64,000 nucleotides of DNA. Source: Arthrobacter sp. (GTDB lineage: Bacteria > Actinomycetota > Actinomycetes > Actinomycetales > Micrococcaceae). Positions 58,227-64,000 of the stretch are shown here, one piece after another. Every line of letters starts with the position of its first letter. Position 1 is the first letter of the stretch. The notes beneath the pieces are model-generated. The model searched no databases and had not been told where the DNA came from. It saw nothing but the letters and a program-made list of their open reading frames with translations. A program made the translations under genes and the position numbers. The stretch spans positions 524,776-588,775 of the forward strand of contig JAITLQ010000015.1 in the NCBI GenBank assembly GCA_031277795.1, written 5' to 3'.

Positions 58227-59279
58227 ATGGGAATTCTCCCCGCGATCGGCGCCAAAGAGGTCAACCTCGAGCTGGGCTCCCTGTCCGAGCTGCTCATGCT
58301 GTTGGCCGCCATGGTCTACGCCGTTGCCCTGATTCTCTGGGCCCTGGACCTCGTGCGCTCCTCGCGCACGGTGCGTGAGCTCGAGGCCTCGCTCAAGGCC
58401 GAGGAATCCAAGCAGCTCGTCGGCGTCGGCTCGGGCGCCGTGCGCACGCGCCACGAGAATGCCGAGGTGGACGGCCAGCTGGTGGACGACACCATGGCCT
58501 ACGACCGCAGCGCCCCGCGCCGCGGCGGCGCCCGCGTGGCGATCGCCGTCATGATCCTTGCCGTGGCCGTGCACCTGGTTGCCGTGATCACGCGCTCCAT
58601 CGCCGCCGGCCGCGTGCCGTGGGGCAACATGTATGAGTTCATGACGACCGGCGCGTTCATCGTGGCCGCCGTGTTCCTCGTCGCGCTGATCTTCAAGGAC
58701 ATCCGCTTCATGGGCGTCTTTGTCGCGGGCCTCGTGGTGGTCATGATGTGCGCCGCCACCATGGGCTTTGCCACACCGGTGCAGCCGCTGCAGCCGGCCC
58801 TGCAGTCGCCGTGGCTGATCATCCACGTCTCCCTCGCCGTCATCGCCTCGGCGCTCTTCACGCTGACCTTTGCCATGGCCGTGCTGCAGCTCATCCAGAG
58901 CCGCCGCCAGAAGGTCCTGGCCGCGGGCGGCGAGGACAAGCTGCCGTGGATGCGCCTGGTTCCCTCCGCCACCTCGCTGGAGAACGCCGCCTACCGCATC
59001 AACGCCCTCGCCTTTGTGCTCTGGACCATCACGGTCATCCTCGGCGCGGTCTGGGCCGAGGCCGCGTGGGGCCGCTACTGGGGCTGGGACGTGAAGGAAG
59101 TCTGGTCCTTCATCATCTGGGTTCTGTACGCCGGCTACCTGCACGCTCGCGCCACGCGCGGCTGGACGGGCAACCGCTCGGCCTGGCTGAGCATCGTTGG
59201 CTACGCCTGCGTGATCTTCAACTTCACCGCCGTGAACATCATCTTCCCCGGCTACCATTCCTACGCCGGCGTCTCCTGA
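58227..59279 (+). CDS. ccsB: Cytochrome c biogenesis protein CcsB (CcsA)
   Basis: 350 residues of about eight transmembrane helices. The haem-handling WWD motif is WAEAAWGRYWGWDVKEVWSF near 275. Conserved His residues flank it (HVSLAVIA near 195 and HARATRGW near 302). With ResB it moves haem outward and attaches it to apocytochromes. ATG 58227 lies behind GAGGAAAC. Confidence 0.94.
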   Translation: MGILPAIGAKEVNLELGSLSELLMLLAAMVYAVALILWALDLVRSSRTVRELEASLKAEESKQLVGVGSGAVRTRHENAEVDGQLVDDTMAYDRSAPRRGGARVAIAVMILAVAVHLVAVITRSIAAGRVPWGNMYEFMTTGAFIVAAVFLVALIFKDIRFMGVFVAGLVVVMMCAATMGFATPVQPLQPALQSPWLIIHVSLAVIASALFTLTFAMAVLQLIQSRRQKVLAAGGEDKLPWMRLVPSATSLENAAYRINALAFVLWTITVILGAVWAEAAWGRYWGWDVKEVWSFIIWVLYAGYLHARATRGWTGNRSAWLSIVGYACVIFNFTAVNIIFPGYHSYAGVS

Positions 59280-59299
59280 ACCCTCAGGAGCCAGCAGCG

Positions 59300-59332
59300 C
59301 GGCCCCGCCCCTCGTCACGAGGGGCGGGGCCG
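59300..59332 (+). terminator. Terminator hairpin after ccsB
   Basis: CGGCCCCGCCCCTCGT pairs with ACGAGGGGCGGGGCCG, effectively with a small CGTCACG apex, 20 bases after the stop. Confidence 0.8.
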
Positions 59333-59422
59333 TTCGCGTACAGGCGGAGGCGAGGCCCAACGACGGGTCCTCCCGTTGGGTGCCCCCGCTCGCTTGGGTC
59401 CCGATCCGGCGCATGAAGCGCA

Positions 59423-59470
59423 TGAAAGGGGCCCGGTGGCTTCCCTGGGGAGGCCACCGGGCCCCTTTCA
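59423..59470. terminator. Bidirectional terminator between ccsB and the PLDc_N gene
   Basis: TGAAAGGGGCCCGGTGGC pairs perfectly with its complement at 59453-59470. On the minus strand it follows the PLDc_N gene stop by 19 bases. Confidence 0.75.
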
Positions 59471-59489
59471 GGCGTGAAGCGGTGGGCGA

Positions 59490-59936
59490 CTACTGCTGGG
59501 ACGCGCCGCCCGGCGTCGTGCCGTTGTCGGTCGAATCGCTGGGGGAGGGGCCGTCGCCCTCCTTGCTCGGCTTCGGCTCGGACTGCGCCTGCCTCTTGAG
59601 GCGCTCCTCGCGGGCCTTGAGCTCGGACTCCTTAGCGTTGAGCTGCTCCTCGCGCGCCTTCTGGCGTCGCTGGGTCTCGAGGCGGCGCAGGAACTCGGGA
59701 TCGTCGTCCGGGCCCAGCCCGCGTTGGACGGGCCGGGCGGGGCCGGAGGGACCCCGGCGGGGAGCGCCGAGCCAGAACCACAGGCCGGCGCCGACCAGGG
59801 GCAGCACGATGATCGCGAGGATCCAGACGCCCTTGGGGAGGGCGCGCACCGTGCGGGCCGGGGCCATGATCGCGTGGAAAAGGGCATAGAGGATGATCGC
59901 CGCACCGACGACCACACCCACCAGGAGCCATCTCAT
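59490..59936 (-). CDS. PLD nuclease N-terminal-domain membrane protein
   Basis: 148 residues. Two hydrophobic helices at about 3-25 and 38-60 enclose ALPKGVWILAIIVLPLVGAGLWFWLG, the PLDc_N motif. A charged, probably coiled tail (about 85-125, KAREEQLNAKESELKAREERLK) and a disordered acidic end follow. No phospholipase domain is present. The ATG at 59936 is six bases from a TAGACT box. The homologue sits after ccsB in other actinobacteria. Confidence 0.83.
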   Translation of the reverse strand: MRWLLVGVVVGAAIILYALFHAIMAPARTVRALPKGVWILAIIVLPLVGAGLWFWLGAPRRGPSGPARPVQRGLGPDDDPEFLRRLETQRRQKAREEQLNAKESELKAREERLKRQAQSEPKPSKEGDGPSPSDSTDNGTTPGGASQQ

Positions 59937-59942
59937 GCCACC

Positions 59943-59948
59943 AGTCTA
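59943..59948 (-). promoter_or_regulatory. -10 box TAGACT, leaderless start of the PLDc_N gene
   Basis: Minus-strand TAGACT, six bases, then ATG 59936. A divergent TAGACT serves the next gene at 60005. Confidence 0.5.
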
Positions 59949-60004
59949 GGGAGTGCGCCTGTGTGCCAGCCCACCGGCGTTCGTTCGGCGCGTCCGCGCG
60001 CGCC

Positions 60005-60010
60005 TAGACT
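60005..60010 (+). promoter_or_regulatory. -10 box TAGACT, leaderless start of the DUF4229 gene
   Basis: TAGACT, six bases, then GTG 60017. Confidence 0.5.
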
Positions 60011-60016
60011 GGAGCG

Positions 60017-60370
60017 GTGAAGGTCTTCCTCTACTTTGTTCTGCGCACCGTGGTCTTCGTGGCGGTCGCCTGCCTCGTGTACTTCCTCTTCGGCTGGAGC
60101 AGCTGGGGCATGATCGGCGCGATCCTCGCCGCCGTGGTGGGCGCCGTGGTCGCGTTCGCCGTCGGCTATCTCCTGCTGGACCGCCAGCGCCGCGCCGCCG
60201 CCGCCGAGTTCGGCGACGCCGTGCAGGCCCGCAAGGCGGCCAAGGAGCACAAGGCGACGCAGGCCGAGCTGGACGCCAACGTCGAGGATTCCTTCCAAGA
60301 CAAGCTGCGTGCCGACGCCGGCTTGTCCGCCGATGCCCGCACGCGCAACCTCGCCGACGACGAGGCCTGA
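60017..60370 (+). CDS. DUF4229 membrane protein
   Basis: 117 residues with two hydrophobic helices (about 5-28 and 32-55) and a charged helical tail (QARKAAKEHKATQAELDANVEDSF). It matches the actinobacterial DUF4229 family near menA. Function unknown. The start is GTG 60017. Confidence 0.85.
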   Translation: MKVFLYFVLRTVVFVAVACLVYFLFGWSSWGMIGAILAAVVGAVVAFAVGYLLLDRQRRAAAAEFGDAVQARKAAKEHKATQAELDANVEDSFQDKLRADAGLSADARTRNLADDEA

Positions 60371-60458
60371 GCGCCACCGTCCGTCAGCCCCCAACGGTTT
60401 CCTGGACGGGGAACGCTTTGCTAGCCGTTCCGGGTACAGCAAAGCGATCGTGAGGCAG

Positions 60459-60508
60459 AGCAAGAAGCGCCCGATGCCGTGTGGCGGCGTCGGGCGCTTC
60501 TGCTTGCG
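60459..60508. terminator. Terminator between DUF4229 and menA
   Basis: AAGCGCCCGATGCCG pairs with CGGCGTCGGGCGCTT with one mismatch, and outer GCAAG/CTTGC pairs extend it. It contains a CGNCGTCGGGC word. The genes are convergent. Confidence 0.7.
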
Positions 60509-60541
60509 TTAGGGGGTGGCCGCCCGGGCGAGTGGCCGGGC

Positions 60542-61426
60542 TCAGGCCAGGCGGCCCAGGACCTCGGCCGCCGCGAAGAGCACGGCAAAGGCGATGGCCA
60601 GCATGCCCGTGGTCTTCAGGACCGGGATGAGCTCCTGGGGGCTCCGCGCGCGCAGGACCGTGCGGGAGGGCGCGAGGCCCGCCACGGAGACGAGCACGGG
60701 CAGCAGCATCCAGACGTTGGAGAACGCGAGGGTGGCGGGCAACAGGCCGGCCACGACCACCATGACCCCGTAGGAGAGGCGGGCGGGCTTCTCGCCCAGG
60801 CGCACCGCGAGGGTGTTCTTGCCGACCTCGCGGTCGGTGGGGATGTCGCGGATGTTGTTGGCCATGAGCAGGGCCATGGCCAGGAGGCCCACCGAGACGG
60901 CCCCGAGCCACGCCGAGGCGGTGAAGGCGTTGATCTGGGTGACCGTGGTGCCGAGCGTGGCGACCAGGCCAAAGAAGAGGAACACGAAGACCTCGCCCAG
61001 CCCCAGGTAGCCGTAGGGGTGCTTGCCTCCCGTGTAGCCCCACGCCGCGAAGACGGCGCAGACGCCCACGATCAACAGCGGCCAGGAGCCGGAGAGCAAC
61101 ACCAGCACAAGGCCGGCCAGCGCGGCGACTCCGAAGCACAGGAAGGACGCGGCCTTGACGTGCGAGGGCTTGGCCAGGCGCGAACCCGTCAGGCGCAGGG
61201 GGCCCACGCGCTCATCGTCGGTGCCCCGGATGCCGTCGGAATAGTCGTTGGCGTAGTTCACACCGATCTGCAGCAGCAGCGAGACGACAAGCGCCAGGAC
61301 CGCGCGGCCCCAGTGCAGTTGGCCGGAGGCACCGTACGCGGCGGCGGCGCCGACAACGACGGGGGCGATGGCCATGGGGAGCGTGCGCAGGCGCGCGCCG
61401 GCGATCCACTGGGCTGGGGTGGCCAC
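60542..61426 (-). CDS. menA: 1,4-dihydroxy-2-naphthoate polyprenyltransferase
   Basis: UbiA-family membrane enzyme that attaches the polyprenyl tail in menaquinone synthesis. 294 residues with eight to nine helices. The two Asp-rich motifs are NYANDYSDGIRGTDD near 58 and NNIRDIPTDREVGKNT near 190. The GTG start follows GAAGGA. It is the last of three leftward men genes. Confidence 0.95.
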   Translation of the reverse strand: MATPAQWIAGARLRTLPMAIAPVVVGAAAAYGASGQLHWGRAVLALVVSLLLQIGVNYANDYSDGIRGTDDERVGPLRLTGSRLAKPSHVKAASFLCFGVAALAGLVLVLLSGSWPLLIVGVCAVFAAWGYTGGKHPYGYLGLGEVFVFLFFGLVATLGTTVTQINAFTASAWLGAVSVGLLAMALLMANNIRDIPTDREVGKNTLAVRLGEKPARLSYGVMVVVAGLLPATLAFSNVWMLLPVLVSVAGLAPSRTVLRARSPQELIPVLKTTGMLAIAFAVLFAAAEVLGRLA

Positions 61427-61524
61427 GGGTGCGGATCCTTCCTAGACAAGGGGAGCTGACCCCTCATTCTCGCGCCGATGATCGCGCGAGGGAAATCGCG
61501 TGGGCCGCGTCTCAGGGGGTGGTG

Positions 61525-62739
61525 TCAGGCCTCGCGGGCCAGGGCCTCGAGTGCGGCGACGCTAGTGCGGCGGTCCGGCTTGCCGTTGCCGAGCCGCGGC
61601 AGGGCGGCGGGGCGCCACACGAGGCGCGGGACGGCCGGGGCACCCAGGGCGGCCCGGACGGCGGAGGCGACCGTCGCGTCGTCGGGCACTGTGGTGCCCG
61701 GCGCCTCCTCCAGGACCAGGCCAACGCGCTGACCCCACTCGGCGTCGGGGACGCCGATCACGAGCACGCCGCGCACGCCGTGCAGGGTCTCGATGACGCG
61801 CTGCACGGCCTGTGCCGAGACCTTCACGCCGCCCGTGTTGATGACGTCGTCCACCCGGCCGCTCACGGAGAGGACGCCGTTCGAGACTTCGCCGAGGTCG
61901 TCGGTGAGGTAGAAGCGGGTGCCGCGCTCTTCGGAGAAGTGCTCGGCCGTGCGCTCGTCGTCGCCCAGGTACGGGCCGGCGACCATGGCGCCTCCCAGGC
62001 GCAGGCGCCCGTCCACGGACTCGGCCGTGACGCCGGGGAGCGGGACCCCGTCGTAGACGCAGCCGCCGCAGGTTTCGGCGGAGCCGTAGGTGAGCACAAC
62101 GGCGATCCCGGCCTCGCGCGCTCGGGCGCGGGTGGCGTCGGGGGTGCGTCCGCCGCCCACGAGCACGGCTGCGTAGGAGCGCAGGGCCTCGGTGGCGTCG
62201 TCGTCTTCGAGGAGGCGCGTGAGCTGCGTGGGGACGAGCGATGTGTAGAGCGGGAGCGGCGCTTCCTCGAGGAGGTCCGCGTCCAGGGCTGCGTGCTCCT
62301 TGAGCACGCGCGTGGCGGCGGTGAAGGCCTGAGGGGTGAAACGCTCGCGGAGGTCCAGGGTGGCGACTCGCGTATCGCCGAGCAGGGCGCGGGAGAGCAC
62401 CGCGAGGCCGGCGACGTAGTGCAGGGGCAGGGCGAGGAGCCAGTGGCCGTCGCCGCCCAGGTGTTTGCGGGTCGCGGCGGCGGAGGCCGCGAGCGACGCC
62501 GCGGGAAGGGCGGTGCGCTTGGGCATGCCCGTGGAGCCCGAGGTGCGGATGACCGCGGCCGTGCCAGTCGGGACGTTCTGCGGGAAGGTCTGGATAAACT
62601 CGCCCGCCGCGGGGCCCTCGAGGACCTCCACGGCCGGGCCCGTACCGCGCTGTGCCGCGCCCAGGGCACCGAGCAGGCCGGCGACGTGAGCACCAAAGGT
62701 GCGCGCGCCGTCGCTGGGCAGCGTGATGACGCTCCTCAT
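61525..62739 (-). CDS. menE: o-Succinylbenzoate-CoA ligase
   Basis: Adenylates o-succinylbenzoate and transfers it to CoA. 404 residues, short for the family, as in actinobacteria. RTSGSTGMPKRTALP near 65 is the AMP-binding loop; TYGSAETCGGCVYDG near 215, LTDDLGEV near 275 and LPRLGNGKPDRR near 380 (catalytic Lys) follow. It lies 15 bases after menB and upstream of menA. Confidence 0.92.
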   Translation of the reverse strand: MRSVITLPSDGARTFGAHVAGLLGALGAAQRGTGPAVEVLEGPAAGEFIQTFPQNVPTGTAAVIRTSGSTGMPKRTALPAASLAASAAATRKHLGGDGHWLLALPLHYVAGLAVLSRALLGDTRVATLDLRERFTPQAFTAATRVLKEHAALDADLLEEAPLPLYTSLVPTQLTRLLEDDDATEALRSYAAVLVGGGRTPDATRARAREAGIAVVLTYGSAETCGGCVYDGVPLPGVTAESVDGRLRLGGAMVAGPYLGDDERTAEHFSEERGTRFYLTDDLGEVSNGVLSVSGRVDDVINTGGVKVSAQAVQRVIETLHGVRGVLVIGVPDAEWGQRVGLVLEEAPGTTVPDDATVASAVRAALGAPAVPRLVWRPAALPRLGNGKPDRRTSVAALEALAREA

Positions 62740-62754
62740 GCCCAGGCCGCCCGG

Positions 62755-63705
62755 CTAGAAGTAGTGCGGGAAGGAGGACCAGTCGGCGTCGCGCTTTTGG
62801 AGGAACGCGTCGCGGCCCTCCACCGCCTCGTCCGTCATGTAGGCCAGGCGCGTCGCCTCGCCGGCAAAGACCTGCTGGCCGGCCAGGCCGTCGTCGGCCA
62901 GGTTGAAGGCGAACTTGAGCATGCGCATGGCCTGCGGGGACTGCTTGGCGATGTCGGCCGCGTACTCGAGGGCGACGTCCTCGAGGCGCTCGTGATCAAC
63001 CGCCGCGTTGACGGCGCCCATGCGGACCATGTCTTCGGCCGAGTACTCGCGGGCGAGGAAGAAGATCTCGCGGGCAAACTTCTGGCCCACCTGGCGGGCC
63101 AGGAGCGCGGAGCCGTAGCCGGCATCGAAGGAGCCCACCGTGGCGTCGGTTTGCTTGAACTTGCCGTGCTGCTTGGAGGCGATGGTCAGGTCGGAGACGA
63201 CGTGCAGGGAGTGTCCGCCGCCCGCGGCCCAGCCGTTGACCACGGCGATGACGACCTTGGGCATGGTGCGCATGAGGCGCTGCACCTCGAGGATGTGCAG
63301 GCGGCCGGCGCGGGCCGGGTCGATGGTCTCCGAGGTCTCGCCCTCGGCGTAGCGGTAGCCGTCGCGGCCGCGGATGCGCTGGTCGCCGCCGGAGCAGAAG
63401 GCGTAGCCGCCGTCCTTGGGGGAGGGGCCGTTGCCCGTCAGGAGCACGCAGCCCACGTCCGGGGTCATGCGGGCGTGATCCAGCGCGCGGTAGAGCTCGT
63501 CCACCGTGCCGGGGCGGAAGGCGTTGCGCACCTCGGGGCGGTCGAAGGCGATGCGGACCGCGGGGAGGTCGCGGACGATCTCGCCCGCCTCGTCGCGCTC
63601 CACCTGCCGGTGGTAGGTGATGTCCTCAAAGTCGAAGCCCTGCACCACGCGCCAGCGGGTGGGGTCGAAGGTGTCCGAGACGCGGGGAGGAAGGGAGGTG
63701 CTCAC
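62755..63705 (-). CDS. menB: 1,4-dihydroxy-2-naphthoyl-CoA synthase
   Basis: Crotonase-fold enzyme that closes the second naphthoquinone ring. 316 residues. VRIAFDRPEVRNAFRPGTVDEL near 50, FCSGGDQRIRG near 110, NGWAAGGGHSLHVVSDLTIAS near 160 (oxyanion loop), and VGSFDAGYGSALLARQVGQK near 195 are typical of MenB. The GTG start is seven bases from TACAGT, so the men transcript may be leaderless. Confidence 0.96.
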   Translation of the reverse strand: MSTSLPPRVSDTFDPTRWRVVQGFDFEDITYHRQVERDEAGEIVRDLPAVRIAFDRPEVRNAFRPGTVDELYRALDHARMTPDVGCVLLTGNGPSPKDGGYAFCSGGDQRIRGRDGYRYAEGETSETIDPARAGRLHILEVQRLMRTMPKVVIAVVNGWAAGGGHSLHVVSDLTIASKQHGKFKQTDATVGSFDAGYGSALLARQVGQKFAREIFFLAREYSAEDMVRMGAVNAAVDHERLEDVALEYAADIAKQSPQAMRMLKFAFNLADDGLAGQQVFAGEATRLAYMTDEAVEGRDAFLQKRDADWSSFPHYF

Positions 63706-63712
63706 CCATGCA

Positions 63713-63718
63713 ACTGTA
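63713..63718 (-). promoter_or_regulatory. -10 box TACAGT of the men operon
   Basis: Minus-strand TACAGT, seven bases, then GTG 63705 of menB. No ribosome site lies between. Confidence 0.5.
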
Positions 63719-63797
63719 GTGCGTGGCCCCCTCGGCGGTCGGTGTGGCTACCGGTCGGGGTGACTTTCACACGGAGACGCAGTTAGGCGATGCGCTT

Positions 63798-63825
63798 GAC
63801 TAACAGTGTGAGGTTGGTAGCGTGA
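63798..63825 (+). promoter_or_regulatory. Promoter of the right-edge gene
   Basis: TTGACT (63798-63803), 16 bases, then TAGCGT (63820-63825). It is the best -35/-10 pair in the window. The first 14 bases, TTGACTAACAGTGT, differ at one position from the candidate operator at 13913-13926. Confidence 0.55.
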
Positions 63826-63891
63826 GGGCTTGTGAGAGCCGTTGCGGGGGTGGCCCGGGCGGTGTTGATTCCAAGCTTTTTGGGGGTTTTC

Positions 63892-64000
63892 ATGTCGCGT
63901 GTTTTGTCGACTGAGCAGGCCAAGTCTGCGATTCAGCAGGTGCAGAGCTTGATCAATGGTGGTTTGACGGATCAGATTTCTGCGTTGGATGGTCAGGGCA
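63892..64000 (+). CDS. N-terminus of a WXG100/ESAT-6-like protein, cut by the window edge
   Basis: Thirty-six codons are present: MSRVLSTEQAKSAIQQVQSL, then INGGLTDQISALDGQG. This resembles small actinobacterial WXG100-like proteins that begin with V-L-S-T-E-x-A and contain G-L-T-x-Q-I; the W-x-G region would lie beyond the edge. Codons are strikingly T-rich (GTT, TTG, TCT, GGT, GAT, ATT), unlike every other gene here. The ATG has GGGGG five bases upstream; in-frame GTGs at 63850 and 63862 are less likely. It may begin a transferred or secreted-effector region. Confidence 0.5.
   Translation, partial: MSRVLSTEQAKSAIQQVQSLINGGLTDQISALDGQG

Overview
The window is a dense chromosomal segment of a high-GC Gram-positive bacterium (roughly 70% GC by eye, C/G in almost every third codon position). 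The gene set points to Actinobacteria, most likely order Micrococcales and family Micrococcaceae: DUF3073, a RamB-like HTH/TPR regulator, MarP, the Tad 'helicase/secretion neighbourhood', a BldC-like protein followed by a 32-residue bS22, and menaquinone genes. Much of the gene order follows Mycobacterium tuberculosis neighbourhoods from memory: purF-purM-DUF3073; metallophosphoesterase-ponA2-DUF4177-RidA-crp-marP-acs-nth-Tad genes-helicase-topA; ppx-isomerase-proC-bldC-bS22-glutaredoxin; and phosphatase-TlpA-CcdA-ResB-CcsB-menA-menE-menB. I saw no IS element, prophage, CRISPR array, rRNA or tRNA.

Layout. 0-4 kb: a cut-off leftward gene, a lower-GC stretch with a possible gene relic, clpB behind an HspR-type (HAIR) operator, and DUF3073 with a structured leader. 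4-12.5 kb: a sirtuin, then a leftward set (asparaginase, SCP2-like protein, membrane protein, purF, purM) divergent from an in-frame purD-purC fusion. 12.5-20 kb: HTH/TPR regulator, a possible 32-codon gene with a 21-bp hairpin, metallophosphoesterase, PonA2-like PBP, DUF4177, RidA, NUDIX and Crp/GlxR. 20-28.7 kb: MarP protease, acetyl-CoA synthetase, membrane protein, endonuclease III, CoA-type NUDIX and a PolA-like polymerase. 28.8-36.8 kb: Tad/Flp secretion genes converging on the DECH helicase. 37-44 kb: acetyltransferase, methyltransferase, ArsR-like regulator, topA, ppx and a TIM-barrel isomerase. 45-54 kb: proC, a Trk/Ktr K+ uptake pair, an AcuC-like deacetylase, ArsR regulator, BldC-like protein, bS22, glutaredoxin-like protein, Rex, two related membrane proteins and YceI. 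54-60 kb: histidine phosphatase plus a system II cytochrome c maturation operon. 60-64 kb: menA, menE, menB, and the start of a compositionally different WXG100-like gene.

Three non-coding patterns stand out. First, an 11-mer, CGNCGTCGGGC, occurs about 23 times, mostly between genes and in protein linkers, resembling the distribution of DNA-uptake-type words; the window also holds a Tad/Flp locus. Second, intergenic arrays of short cores are arranged forward-forward-reverse-reverse with exactly conserved spacing (30-42-30 bp at two loci, 19-18-19 bp at two others). Third, at least 14 genes look leaderless, with a TAnnnT -10 box 6-8 nt before an ATG or GTG.
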